A DNA stretch of 64,000 nt from Ruminococcus albus AD2013 (GCF_000526775.1 NZ_JAGS01000001.1:3410001-3474000); one strand, 5' to 3'. Positions 7,813 through 16,337 are shown, numbered from the stretch's first letter. Notes: generated by a model not told the origin, from the letters alone. A program made the numbers and translations.

Positions 7813-8757
7813 ATGAAAAAGATCAATATAAATAAACTCAACAGCAAGGTCGCAGAACAGAATGGATATATCTCGGAGTGCAATGAGAAGTACGAAAAGA
7901 AACTTCGCCGTGCAGCCGAAAGGATAGCTGACGAACACCGCGAGCGTCCGATAATACTCCTTGCAGGACCCTCGGGCTCGGGCAAGACCACCACGGCGCT
8001 TAAAATAGATAATATGCTGGACGATATGGGCATACATACCCATACCATCTCTATGGACGACTATTTTCTGCCCAAGGGCTTTTTTGAGCATATAGTAAAC
8101 GAGGACGGTTCACCCGATTATGAATCTCCAATGCGGATAGATATCAACAAGCTCAACGAGCATATGGAGAAGATATCCCGATGTGAGGAGGTAATGATAC
8201 CTAAATTCAATTTTGCCGAGCAGTCATCATCCGACGGCTTCCTCTTCAAGCGAGGAAAAGATGATATCATCGTATTCGAGGGCATACACGCCCTTAATCC
8301 GCTTGTTACGGGCGGCGCAGGTGATTTCGCAAGATGTATGTACGTCAGTGTCCGCACACGTATCGAACTCAGTGACGGCACTCTCGTTCACCCGTCAATG
8401 ATAAGACTTATGCGCAGGCTTATCCGCGATGAACGTTCAAGGGGCAGAGGCCCTGCGGAGACCTTTGATATGTTCAAAAGCGTTTCCCGCGGTGAGGAGC
8501 GGTTCATACTGCCTTTCAAGTACCGTGCCGAGGAAGAAAAGGAATTCTCGCTGGATACCTACATAGGCTATGAGCCCGCCGCATATAAGGGACTTCTTCT
8601 CGATAAGATGAGGGAAGTCAGCAAGACTTACAAGGACTTTGACAAGTACAAGAGCATACTCAGTCTGCTTGAGGAAGTCGATCCCATAGATACCGAACTC
8701 ATCGGCAATGACAGCCTTGTCAGGGAATTCCTCGGCGGAAGTATATATACCGACTAG
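7813..8757 (+). CDS. Uridine kinase-like nucleoside kinase (phosphoribulokinase/uridine kinase family)
   Basis: A 314-residue cytoplasmic P-loop kinase. The Walker A motif GPSGSGKTT is at residues 52-60 and is followed by a SMDDYF motif typical of uridine kinases, then a FEGIHALNP segment equivalent to the Walker B region. Many clostridial homologues are about 550 residues with an N-terminal TGS/ThrRS-like half; this one has only the kinase half plus about 45 extra N-terminal residues. Likely role: phosphorylation of a nucleoside in salvage. The start at 7813 has GGAG about 11 nt upstream. It sits in one run with acylphosphatase and the YkgJ-type gene. Confidence 0.85.
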   Translation: MKKININKLNSKVAEQNGYISECNEKYEKKLRRAAERIADEHRERPIILLAGPSGSGKTTTALKIDNMLDDMGIHTHTISMDDYFLPKGFFEHIVNEDGSPDYESPMRIDINKLNEHMEKISRCEEVMIPKFNFAEQSSSDGFLFKRGKDDIIVFEGIHALNPLVTGGAGDFARCMYVSVRTRIELSDGTLVHPSMIRLMRRLIRDERSRGRGPAETFDMFKSVSRGEERFILPFKYRAEEEKEFSLDTYIGYEPAAYKGLLLDKMREVSKTYKDFDKYKSILSLLEEVDPIDTELIGNDSLVREFLGGSIYTD

Positions 8758-8767
8758 GAGAAGCGAT

Positions 8768-9250
8768 ATGATAGGAAAACTGCTTTCCCGCGAGGAGTGT
8801 GCAAAATGCAGGCTCTGCTGCTGTTTTGACAGCTATGACCTCTGGGAGACCCCGATAATTGAAAAAAGCACCCATGATCGTATTATCAGTGGATTCAGAC
8901 CCGATCAGGAATTTCTCGACCTTGAAGATCACTATCTGCTGAAAATGCAGAAAGAGCCCGACAGGGACTTGTATTACTGCTCACTGCTGGATCATGACAA
9001 GGGCTGTATAATGGGCACTGAAAAGCCCTTCGACTGCCGCATATGGCCTTTTCGTGTGATGGACCTGAACGGCACAAGGGTGATAGCACTTTCAACAGTC
9101 TGCCCCGTTGTGCAGACACGCCCCCTGTGTGAGATACAGGCTGTGGCAAAGGAACTTGCTCCGCAGATATTTGCATATGCGGACAGAGCACCGTTCGCGG
9201 TGAAAAAATATATCAGCGGCTATCCCATAATGGTCGCGGAGGAGTGTTGA
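8768..9250 (+). CDS. YkgJ-type cysteine-cluster protein
   Basis: A 160-residue protein with a CAKCRLCCCF cluster near the N-terminus and YYCSLL, GCIMG and FDCRIWPFRV cysteines further on. This is the spacing of the YkgJ family, thought to bind zinc or an iron-sulfur centre; its reaction is unknown. The start at 8768 is chosen because AGGAGAAG lies just upstream, 10 nt after the stop of the kinase gene; an open frame continues further 5' but has no better site. It overlaps the ribosome site of the next gene (GGAGG at 9238-9243), which implies coupling. Confidence 0.8.
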   Translation: MIGKLLSREECAKCRLCCCFDSYDLWETPIIEKSTHDRIISGFRPDQEFLDLEDHYLLKMQKEPDRDLYYCSLLDHDKGCIMGTEKPFDCRIWPFRVMDLNGTRVIALSTVCPVVQTRPLCEIQAVAKELAPQIFAYADRAPFAVKKYISGYPIMVAEEC

Positions 9251-9252
9251 AA

Positions 9253-10287
9253 ATGACAGAGATAGATGTTGCCTGCCCCATGTGTGGGGACATTAACCGC
9301 GTTGAAAGCGGACTTTCCGCGGCGGTATGCCAGAGCTGCGGCGCAGCTTTTGCCGTACCAATGCAGAAAGCGGATATATATATCCCCGAAGAACAGCCTG
9401 TGAAAAATGCACCTGTATTTGAGATACGTGCAGGTGTTCTTGAAAAATATAACGGCAGTGACCCCGTGGTCTACGTACCCGATGGCGTTACAGCCATAGG
9501 CGCACAGGCTTTCAAGGACTGTGTAAATGTCCACAGGGTAGTCCTCCCCGAGGGCGTTACCGAGATACAGAGCGCAGGCAACGGTATGTGGGGCGCATTT
9601 TTCGGCTGTACCTCCCTTGAAACAGTGGATATGCCGACTACCCTCACAAGGATAGGCTCAAACGCTTTCAACGGCTGTGTGAAGCTTTCAGCTATGGATA
9701 TCCCCGATTCTGTCACCCTGATAGGTGCAGGGGCATTCAACGGCTGTTCCGAGCTTGCTTCCGTAAAACTCCCGAAAGCTATACACGAACTTGCAAATGA
9801 TATCTTCCGCGGCTGTGTCTCCCTGACTACCATCAAGCTCCACGGAAATATCAAGAATATCGGCAGTTATGCCTTTGCCGACTGCCGCGAACTCCGTGCC
9901 CTCACTATCCCCCCGGGAATAAAGACCATCGGTGCTTACGCATTTTCGGGCTGTTTCGGTCTCACGGAGATACTTCTTCCCGGCACTGTGATATCCCTTG
10001 GCGCTTCTGCCTTTGCCGAGTGCCGCAATCTTTCGGTGGTGACAGTTCCCGCATCTATCGAAACTTTCGAGAATGACGGTTCTGGCGTAAGGACTTTTGC
10101 AGGGTGCAGTTCCCTCAGAAATGTAAATATGGGCAAACTGCCATATAATTATATGGACGTTTTCACAACTACCCCGTGGCTGGATCAGTTCCTTGTAAAG
10201 CAGGGACTCTGCCGACACTGCGGCGGACATTTCAAGGGCGTTTTCAAAAAGACCTGCGAATCCTGCGGTCTGCCGAAGGACTACTGA
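9253..10287 (+). CDS. BspA-type leucine-rich-repeat protein with zinc ribbons at both ends
   Basis: A 344-residue protein. An N-terminal CPMCGD...CQSCG ribbon is followed from about residue 55 by eight or so BspA/LRR_5 repeats with the recurring pattern IGxxAFxxCxxLxxxxxP, and by a C-terminal CRHCGG...CESCG ribbon. There is no signal peptide, so unlike classical BspA surface proteins it should be cytoplasmic. The ATG at 9253 is preferred over a GTG at 9244 because GGAGG sits about 9 nt before it. The repeats are a protein-binding solenoid; the partner is unknown. The next gene starts 1 nt after its stop. Confidence 0.88.
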   Translation: MTEIDVACPMCGDINRVESGLSAAVCQSCGAAFAVPMQKADIYIPEEQPVKNAPVFEIRAGVLEKYNGSDPVVYVPDGVTAIGAQAFKDCVNVHRVVLPEGVTEIQSAGNGMWGAFFGCTSLETVDMPTTLTRIGSNAFNGCVKLSAMDIPDSVTLIGAGAFNGCSELASVKLPKAIHELANDIFRGCVSLTTIKLHGNIKNIGSYAFADCRELRALTIPPGIKTIGAYAFSGCFGLTEILLPGTVISLGASAFAECRNLSVVTVPASIETFENDGSGVRTFAGCSSLRNVNMGKLPYNYMDVFTTTPWLDQFLVKQGLCRHCGGHFKGVFKKTCESCGLPKDY

Positions 10288-10288
10288 T

Positions 10289-10975
10289 ATGGATATAAAA
10301 GCCGAGCTCGAAGCGGTTGCGGATAAGGAATACCGCGATTTTCAAAGTAAGCTTCTTCCCAATGTGCCAGATGAAAAATTCCTCGGTGTGCGCACTCCCG
10401 ATATCAGGAAACTTGCCAAAAAGCTGATTAAAAGCGGTGAAGCCGACAGCTTTCTGTCAGCCCTGCCCCATGAACTTTTTGACGAAAATCAACTTCATTC
10501 CCTGATAGTTACCGAGATAAAGGACTTTGATAAAGCATTGGCGGAAGTGGAGAGATTTCTGCCCCATGTGGATAACTGGGCGACCTGTGACCAGCTGAAT
10601 CCCAGAAGCTTCAAAGGCAGGCAGGAGGAACTTCTGCCCCGCATAAAACGCTGGATAGACAGCGGAAAATGCTATACCACGCGATTTGGCATGAAAATGC
10701 TTATGATGCACTATCTTGGCGAACACTTCAGAACCGAGTACCTTGAATGGGTATCCGCAGTCCGGTCCGAGGAATACTACGTAAACATGATGCAGGCATG
10801 GTTCTTTGCCGAAGCCCTTGCACAGAGGTACGATGAGGCACTCACCTTTATCACCGAGGCAAAACTCACCCCATGGGTAAACAACAAAGCCATACAAAAA
10901 GCTAAAGAGAGCCTGAAGATACCCGAGGACAGAAAAGTCTTCCTATCGGGTTTCAAGCGGAAATTGCCCAAATAG
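10289..10975 (+). CDS. AlkD-like DNA alkylation repair protein
   Basis: A 228-residue all-helical HEAT-like protein of the DNA alkylation repair family (AlkC/AlkD). Recognisable segments are GVRTPDIRKLAKK near residue 35, the VDNWATCDQL stretch near residue 95 and WVNNKAIQKAKES near the C-terminus. Family members excise N3- or N7-alkylated purines by DNA-backbone capture without base flipping. The Asp in VDNWATCD corresponds to the usual acidic catalytic position. It is the last gene of the rightward run starting at 7525 and begins 1 nt after the preceding stop, so translation is probably coupled. Confidence 0.88.
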   Translation: MDIKAELEAVADKEYRDFQSKLLPNVPDEKFLGVRTPDIRKLAKKLIKSGEADSFLSALPHELFDENQLHSLIVTEIKDFDKALAEVERFLPHVDNWATCDQLNPRSFKGRQEELLPRIKRWIDSGKCYTTRFGMKMLMMHYLGEHFRTEYLEWVSAVRSEEYYVNMMQAWFFAEALAQRYDEALTFITEAKLTPWVNNKAIQKAKESLKIPEDRKVFLSGFKRKLPK

Positions 10976-11013
10976 AACATATTTCAGGGCAGTAAATTTC
11001 TGTAAATTTGACA

Positions 11014-11042
11014 TTGACAATCCTTACAGGATATGTTAAAAT
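11014..11042 (+). promoter_or_regulatory. Promoter of the AraC-type regulator
   Basis: TTGACA (11014-11019), 17-nt spacer, TAAAAT (11037-11042). A strong hairpin and T-tract follow at 11065-11107, before the gene start at 11125. Confidence 0.8.
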
Positions 11043-11064
11043 GATGAAAATAGGATAAGTTAAG

Positions 11065-11107
11065 CAAGGACGCTGTAATTTTGTATTACGGCGTCTTTGT
11101 CTTTTTT
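11065..11107 (+). promoter_or_regulatory. Leader terminator / possible attenuator
   Basis: A 15-bp stem with two wobble pairs (11065-11079 with 11085-11099), 5-nt loop, followed by TCTTTTTT. It lies between the promoter at 11014-11042 and the regulator gene, so transcripts must pass it. It may be a conditional terminator; alternatively it only ends read-through from the upstream operon. No competing antiterminator helix was found by eye. Confidence 0.65.
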
Positions 11108-11124
11108 GACGGAGGTGAGGGAAT

Positions 11125-11931
11125 ATGACAGCTCCTATAAAAGTACTTCTGGCGGAGAGTGATGCCGTCAGGCTGAAAAGATACAAGTCCATGTCCCTGT
11201 GGCGTGAACTTGGCATGACCGCGGAACAGACAGCCGCGAATACCCGTGAAGCGGTGGATGCGATAGAATGCGGCGGCATAGGTATAGCTGTGATAACAGA
11301 CCGTCCCCCCGAGACAGATGCGGCTGTTATACTGAAAAAATGCACCGAAAAAGGCATTGCCGCCATCGTGATAGTCCCCCGTACCGAGGGCGCAGGGGTA
11401 GGCAGATATTTCTCCATGGGTGCCTGTGATGTCATAGCAGAGCCGCCCTCCCGCAGCAGACTTCGCCGCGCTGTCATGACGGCACTACGTCTTGCGTCAA
11501 AGGGCAAAGCGGGGGAAGAGTACTGCCGTGCCGCCGAAAAAGCATTTGCTGTTCTGGATAAGGGCAGTACAGGCTTCATATCAAAGCTCCGCGATTTTAT
11601 AGCCCACAGCGAGGGGGAAACAGCCACAACAGGTTCAGCCGCCGAGTATTTCAGCTTCAACCGCGATTACTTCGGTAAACTGTTCAAGCAGGAAACGGGT
11701 ATGACCTTCAACAGCTTCTACAATACATTCCGCATAGAGTACGCAAAAGAACTGCTGAAAACAGGCAAACTCCGCGTTTGCGAGATAAGCGAACTTCTTG
11801 GCTTTTCGTCGGTAGACTATTTCACAGGGGTCTTCCGCAGGCAGACAGGTCTTACACCTACCCATTACCGCGAGAGCACTTCGCATAATTATAGTAAACG
11901 ACATAAGAAATTGCACTTTGAGAACGAGTAA
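11125..11931 (+). CDS. AraC-family regulator with degenerate receiver-like domain
   Basis: A 268-residue protein. Residues 1-115 look like a response-regulator receiver: VLLAESD replaces the usual acidic pair, VITDRPPETD keeps an Asp at the phosphorylation position, but the conserved Lys near the end of the domain (normally xKPF) is replaced in GACDVIAEPP. Residues 165-255 form a two-helix-turn-helix AraC DNA-binding domain (FNRDYFGKLFKQETG and ISELLGFSSVDYFTGVFRR). GGAGGTGAGG precedes the start. No partner kinase is adjacent. The last 13 or so codons lie inside a 76-nt repeat (11892-11967) found again upstream of the glucokinase gene, so the C-terminal tail is repeat-derived. Target genes are unknown. 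Confidence 0.88.
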   Translation: MTAPIKVLLAESDAVRLKRYKSMSLWRELGMTAEQTAANTREAVDAIECGGIGIAVITDRPPETDAAVILKKCTEKGIAAIVIVPRTEGAGVGRYFSMGACDVIAEPPSRSRLRRAVMTALRLASKGKAGEEYCRAAEKAFAVLDKGSTGFISKLRDFIAHSEGETATTGSAAEYFSFNRDYFGKLFKQETGMTFNSFYNTFRIEYAKELLKTGKLRVCEISELLGFSSVDYFTGVFRRQTGLTPTHYRESTSHNYSKRHKKLHFENE

Positions 11932-11967
11932 AAGTTTTATATATGCTTTTGCGAAGTTCGCAAAGCA
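11892..11967 (+). repeat. 76-nt intergenic repeat, copy 1 (enters the AraC-type CDS)
   Basis: Matches 28665-28740 on the opposite strand over 76 nt with about nine differences and no gaps. It ends in a hairpin built on TTTGCGAA and TTCGCAAA. The first 40 nt are coding here and supply the C-terminus and stop codon of the regulator. Confidence 0.85.
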
Positions 11968-12046
11968 GGCGGGGGAAAGATAACCGCCAAGTATTTCAAG
12001 CTCCGATATAGCACGAATAAATTTGGTGTGAATAACAGAAAAATAA

Positions 12047-12080
12047 ACGAGCCCCCGACCGCAAGCGGGGACTCGTTTTT
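12047..12080. terminator. Bidirectional terminator between convergent genes
   Basis: An 11-bp stem with one mismatch (12047-12057 with 12066-12075 and flank) followed by TTTTT on the plus strand and a T-rich run on the minus strand. It serves the AraC-type gene and the Nudix gene. Confidence 0.8.
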
Positions 12081-12084
12081 CTGT

Positions 12085-12489
12085 TCAGATTATAAATTTC
12101 TTTGCCTTGTTTACGATGCTCCTGTCGTTCTCGTAAGCGAGCACCTGATTGCATCGGTCTATCTCGACCCAGCGTATCTCGGATATCTCGTCTTCCTGAG
12201 GACGGTAGTCGGTATTTTTTGCCTTGCCGATGAAGTATACCACGATCTTCTGGGTATCCTTGCGCGGCGAATAAGACACTATCTCACGGAACGTGGTGTC
12301 AAGGTTGACTTCAATGCCCGTCTCCTCGAAGATCTCGCGCTTAGCGGTCTCCTCCTCGGTCTCATCGCCCTCAACATGGCCTTTCGGGAAAGACCAGTGT
12401 CCGCTGTTGATGTGCTTTATCAGCAATATTTCCGTGTTGCCGTGGTACTTGCGGTACACAATGGCGCCACAGGATTTTTCATGCAGCAT
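12085..12489 (-). CDS. Nudix hydrolase, probably Ap4A-type
   Basis: A 134-residue cytoplasmic hydrolase. The Nudix box GHVEGDETEEETAKREIFEETGI (about residues 37-59) is complete, with the REIFEETG metal-binding glutamates. An N-terminal SCGAIVYR strand and the short HINSGHWSFPKGH lead-in resemble diadenosine tetraphosphate (asymmetrical) hydrolases, so cleavage of Ap4A is the likeliest activity; other nucleoside diphosphate derivatives cannot be excluded. It stands alone, read leftwards from a promoter at 12559-12587 and stopped by the hairpin at 12047-12080. Confidence 0.9.
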   Translation of the reverse strand: MLHEKSCGAIVYRKYHGNTEILLIKHINSGHWSFPKGHVEGDETEEETAKREIFEETGIEVNLDTTFREIVSYSPRKDTQKIVVYFIGKAKNTDYRPQEDEISEIRWVEIDRCNQVLAYENDRSIVNKAKKFII

Positions 12490-12558
12490 TATCTAGCTTC
12501 CTTTCTTTGCGAGCCTGCCCGTGCATAAATAGGACAGCTCCTTAGATGTATCAAATTA

Positions 12559-12587
12559 ATTATACCACATTATCGGCGATTTGTCTA
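12559..12587 (-). promoter_or_regulatory. Promoter of the Nudix gene
   Basis: On the minus strand TAGACA (12587-12582), 17-nt spacer, TATAAT (12564-12559). Confidence 0.75.
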
Positions 12588-12632
12588 TACCTATCGGGAA
12601 AATTATATTAAAATAGCATTATTACAAACAAA

Positions 12633-12672
12633 AAGCCGACGGCACAACGGTATCCCCGCGTGCTGTCGGCTT
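12633..12672 (-). terminator. Terminator of the clostripain-type protease gene
   Basis: A 13-bp stem with one mismatch (12633-12645 with 12660-12672); on the minus strand it is followed by TTTTTGTTTG. It lies 26 nt past the protease stop codon. Confidence 0.85.
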
Positions 12673-12697
12673 ATAATTTTGTTTATAGCCTGTGCCT

Positions 12698-15019
12698 TTA
12701 TTTCAGTGTGATATAAGGTGTCCAGTAAGCCTGATCGTATATATCGGTGAACTTGTAGGTCAGCCTTACAGCGCCCTCACCCACATCGGTATCGCTGAGT
12801 TTCAGCGCACCCTTTACGGTTATCTGTTCGCCAAGCATATAGCTGTCCTGATACTCGCCCTCATAGCTGTAATGATCGCAGAGCAGATCAATGGTATCAC
12901 CGTCGCTGATCTCTATCTCGCCCTTTGCGACTGTATCAGTCTCGCCGTCAACATAAGCATCTGTCGCACCGATGACCTCACCATTCGGGTTCTCGTCGGT
13001 GAATTTCAGTATAAGATCAACTCTGTCGCCGTTGAGAAGCGCGGGAACATATCCTGTGATGGTGTAATCATCGCCGTTCTCCACCGTATCGGTATGATAG
13101 TAAGCCGCAGGTTGACCGTTTATGGAGAGCCATGTCTTGTCGGTATCGGCAACGAGCTTGCCGTCCTCAAAGCTGTACATATTATCAAGACCAAGGTCGA
13201 TGTATCCGCTTCCGTCATCGTAGAAAAGGTTCAGGTCAAGGCTCTGTACCAGCGACCACTGATTTTCGGGAAGCTCCATCAGGTGCTTGCCGTCCTTTTC
13301 TTCCCATACCAGATTGTTTACATCGAAATAATTCAGCGAGAGATAGTCTGCTGTATCGCTGTCGGATATGGTATCCTCGTTCATGAAATCTGTGTTGTTC
13401 CTGTCAAGACCGTCAATGCTCCTGCCCGAATCGCCGAGGAAAGCACTGAGCAGTCCGCCGATGATGTCGGCACTGCCGCTTGAACCGCTGCTGCCGCTGC
13501 CGAACAGCGAACCCAGAGGTGAACCCGTGCCGCCCGCAGCTATCTGACCGCTTGTTTCAAGCTTTGCAAACTGACGTATGCATTTGCTGTATTCGTCACC
13601 CATGCCGATAGCACTGTAGGTACTGCAAGCCGAATCCACAAAAGAAGTCCTCTTGTAAGGGAAGTATATGGATACGCCGTAAGCATTTGTCATGCTTGCA
13701 GAGGTACGGTTGTACTTTATCGCACCTTTCAGTGCGTCACAAAGCGTCTTGCCCTCGGAAGTTCCTACCTTTTCCGCAAGGTCTACCAGATCAACCTGAT
13801 CTATCTTTGAACTCTTGGCAAATTCACGGGTGTTGTTTCTTGCTGTTGATACCGACTTGTAGTCCTTTGCGGTTATCTTGCCGCTTACGGAAGTCGCAAA
13901 AGCCGAAAGCTTTGAAGGTACAGTATTGGAGAATTCCGCAAGGTCGATAACGGAAAGCGTGGTCTGTGAACTGGGGCACTTCTTGCCGCAGGCAGCCACA
14001 AAATCATCAACGATGTTCTTGCCTATCTCGATAGTGGGCATTGAGGTGTTCTCGCCCAGCTTTGTCAGCCAGTTTGTGTAGTACCAGCCGATGCCGGGTT
14101 CTGTCTCCTCTGAAGCTATCATATAGTCCGCGTGCTGACCCAGCATAAGGGCTGTTTCCGCAGTAGCCATAAGGCAGGCATCAAATCCGATGAAATCGAA
14201 CTTTACACCGCCGTCTTTAAGCGCCTTGTTTATGCCCGCAAGATCCATGGAACCCGATGACTTGTTCTTTTCATCGTAGCCGTAACCGCTGACAGATCCT
14301 CCGCCGTGATCCCATAGGATAAGCTCGTTTCTGTTAGCAGGGAAATTCTTGCTGCAATACTTTATAAAGGATGAAAGGTTGTTAGGATCGGTCATAGCTT
14401 TCTTGCCGTCGTCCTTTACCAAGGGCTTCAGACCGCCGTCCTTCACCTGATATATCTGGTTAACGCTGTCGCTTACACCCTTTGTCTTCCAGCCCTTGCA
14501 GCCGCCTGTGTATACAACTATGTTCACATTGTCGCCGTACTTTGAAGCCGCCATCTCCGCAAGGTCTGATGAAGCCATGCCGTACTTCGATTCAAGGTCG
14601 GTGCCGCACATATAAATCATCAGTGTAACGTCGTCCTTGCCGCCGCCCTTTATAGATGTGTACTTTTCACGTGAGCCCGCAGCTACCGTGGTATCCAGTT
14701 CAGTGCCGTTGTATGCGGTATATCCCGAAGTGTCAATTGCTTCAAATCCCGCAGGTGACGAACCGTTTCCGCTGCCGCCGTTAGATGTGCTTCCGCCCTT
14801 GCCGCCTGTCAGCAGATTGAATACTACTATCGCAATAACTATCAGCAGCGAACCGCCGCCGCCCAGTGCCGCACGGTTTACACCTCCGCCCGAGGAACTA
14901 CCTCCGCCGCTGCCCGAACCGACAGGACCACTTCCGAGACCGCTGCCGCGTTTGTGAACGCCGCTTCCGCCCGACTGATAGTTCTTTTGTCTTGCACGGG
15001 GACGATTGTTATTATCCAT
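12698..15019 (-). CDS. Membrane-anchored clostripain-family cysteine protease (peptidase C11)
   Basis: A 773-residue protein. Residues 1-55 are a basic, Gly/Ser-rich cytoplasmic tail, 57-70 a single membrane segment, then a Gly/Ser linker. The C11 catalytic domain begins near residue 130 (VTLMIYMCGTDLES); the catalytic His is in WDHGGGS (His238) and the catalytic Cys in GFDACLMA (Cys282). The C-terminal 250 residues are a beta-rich extension, probably exposed on the cell surface. Family members cleave after Arg or Lys; whether the substrate here is self, diet or host protein is unknown. GGGAGG lies 8 nt before the start. The Gly-rich N-terminal tail ahead of the membrane segment is unusual for the family, which more often has a plain signal peptide. 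Confidence 0.93.
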   Translation of the reverse strand: MDNNNRPRARQKNYQSGGSGVHKRGSGLGSGPVGSGSGGGSSSGGGVNRAALGGGGSLLIVIAIVVFNLLTGGKGGSTSNGGSGNGSSPAGFEAIDTSGYTAYNGTELDTTVAAGSREKYTSIKGGGKDDVTLMIYMCGTDLESKYGMASSDLAEMAASKYGDNVNIVVYTGGCKGWKTKGVSDSVNQIYQVKDGGLKPLVKDDGKKAMTDPNNLSSFIKYCSKNFPANRNELILWDHGGGSVSGYGYDEKNKSSGSMDLAGINKALKDGGVKFDFIGFDACLMATAETALMLGQHADYMIASEETEPGIGWYYTNWLTKLGENTSMPTIEIGKNIVDDFVAACGKKCPSSQTTLSVIDLAEFSNTVPSKLSAFATSVSGKITAKDYKSVSTARNNTREFAKSSKIDQVDLVDLAEKVGTSEGKTLCDALKGAIKYNRTSASMTNAYGVSIYFPYKRTSFVDSACSTYSAIGMGDEYSKCIRQFAKLETSGQIAAGGTGSPLGSLFGSGSSGSSGSADIIGGLLSAFLGDSGRSIDGLDRNNTDFMNEDTISDSDTADYLSLNYFDVNNLVWEEKDGKHLMELPENQWSLVQSLDLNLFYDDGSGYIDLGLDNMYSFEDGKLVADTDKTWLSINGQPAAYYHTDTVENGDDYTITGYVPALLNGDRVDLILKFTDENPNGEVIGATDAYVDGETDTVAKGEIEISDGDTIDLLCDHYSYEGEYQDSYMLGEQITVKGALKLSDTDVGEGAVRLTYKFTDIYDQAYWTPYITLK

Positions 15020-15079
15020 TCAAATTACCTCCCATTAAATTTTTCATATATTTTTTTGATGATAAATTGCTTCATGCTT

Positions 15080-15493
15080 TTACTCTCTATCAAACCCATA
15101 TGCGGTTATTTCCAAAAAACAATGTGCTAATATTGTTGAGTATGAATAGTTTTTCAACGTATTAGCATCTATATTATATTGTAAAAAATCCAAGTAATCA
15201 CAGGCTGCAATAGAATATACCTGATCGTCATTACCGTAATTGCCTCTGACATCATAATATAGTGATGTATCGTTTTCGTCAAAATGTTCGACATATTCGT
15301 CTTCATCTGAATCGCTGATTCTAAAAGCAGAGATATATACAGTAAATTTCTTATCTGTATGTGCTGCTGTAATAGATAACAGCTTATTATATAGTTCAGC
15401 GAATTTATCTATATCCATATTTCCATAAAACATTTGTATCTTTTCAGATATTTCAGTAAATGGAGTTTGACTTAAAATATCATATATAGTCAT
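15080..15493 (-). CDS. Small hypothetical protein
   Basis: A 137-residue soluble, acidic protein with helical N-terminal part (SEKIQMFYGNMDIDKFAEL) and a Ser/Asp-Glu-rich middle. The composition and the CDYLDFLQYNID segment recall the small DUF6557-like proteins, but that is a weak impression. Codon use is more AT-rich than its neighbours, which hints at a separate origin. The ribosome site is poor. It lies 60 nt upstream of the protease gene on the same strand. Confidence 0.6.
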   Translation of the reverse strand: MTIYDILSQTPFTEISEKIQMFYGNMDIDKFAELYNKLLSITAAHTDKKFTVYISAFRISDSDEDEYVEHFDENDTSLYYDVRGNYGNDDQVYSIAACDYLDFLQYNIDANTLKNYSYSTILAHCFLEITAYGFDRE

Positions 15494-15532
15494 TTATGTG
15501 CCATTTAAAAATATTCCGCCATGATATCACCC

Positions 15533-16252
15533 TCAGATAATGCTGTCGAGAGGTTCGTCAGCAAGTATCTTCCTGCCGTTCTCCTCGGCATACTCCGCAA
15601 AATCATCGAACTTCTTGTTGCTTGTTATGATACCGTATCCGATATCCACCGTAACATCACCTCTGCCGATACGGTGATAATCCGAACCCAGCACATGGAC
15701 ATATCCGTGCTCGATAAGCTTCATACAGCGCCTTTTTGACATAAACGTAGTCAGCGACCTGGCATTTATCTGTCCCAGAACCTCCAGACGCATCAGCTGT
15801 TCCAGACGCTTCATCGAAGTGAAGTTCAGATACCTTTCGATATGCGCAATAAATACCTTTACATCACCTCTCTCAGTGATTGAAGCCACACCGCTCAGTA
15901 TCTTGTCATCAAGGTCTGTGTAGGGCATTTCCAGCAGAAGCCAGTTTGTGCCTTTAATGCAAAGTTCGGGGAGCTTTTCGTAATTCACAAGGGAATGATC
16001 GTAAAGCACCTCTGCCCCGAAATGAATATCAGGGTGTTCGGGCTTTAAATTGGGAGCAAGCTTCTCATAAGCTTTTGTGCGGTTTTCCAGAAAAGATTCC
16101 ACCGACTGTTCAGTGCAGTAAAAATGTGGTGTTGCCACAATGGTATCTATACCGCCCTTAGCCATGATATCCAGTATCTTCACAGATTCCTCGATACTGC
16201 GAGAACCATCGTCTATCTGCGGCAGAAAATGGGAGTGAAAATCTATCAGCAT
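15533..16252 (-). CDS. CpsB/YwqE-type PHP-domain tyrosine phosphatase
   Basis: A 239-residue manganese-dependent phosphatase of the PHP fold. The N-terminal DFHSHFLPQIDDGSR metal-binding motif, the VATPHFYC motif near residue 40, the HIERY segment near residue 136 and the GSDYHRIGRG motif near residue 190 are the four family blocks. Homologues dephosphorylate tyrosine kinases that control capsule or exopolysaccharide export. No kinase or capsule cluster is visible here, so the partner is elsewhere. AGGAG upstream supports the start, and transcription should begin at 16309-16337. Confidence 0.9.
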   Translation of the reverse strand: MLIDFHSHFLPQIDDGSRSIEESVKILDIMAKGGIDTIVATPHFYCTEQSVESFLENRTKAYEKLAPNLKPEHPDIHFGAEVLYDHSLVNYEKLPELCIKGTNWLLLEMPYTDLDDKILSGVASITERGDVKVFIAHIERYLNFTSMKRLEQLMRLEVLGQINARSLTTFMSKRRCMKLIEHGYVHVLGSDYHRIGRGDVTVDIGYGIITSNKKFDDFAEYAEENGRKILADEPLDSII

Positions 16253-16308
16253 TGTTTTTTCTCCTGACTATTGATTTTACCGTTTACAATACAACTATAC
16301 AACTTTAT

Positions 16309-16337
16309 ATTATAACACAACCTAAGCGAATTGTAAA
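16309..16337 (-). promoter_or_regulatory. Promoter of the PHP phosphatase gene
   Basis: On the minus strand TTTACA (16337-16332), 17-nt spacer, TATAAT (16314-16309). Confidence 0.8.

Noticed and set aside
11065..11107. ANTAR-type two-hairpin leader
   Set aside because: Only one hairpin is present and its 5-nt loop lacks the conserved hexaloop bases.
12692..13483. A 263-codon rightward frame
   Set aside because: It lies entirely opposite the clostripain-type protease gene, which has full motifs and its own signals.
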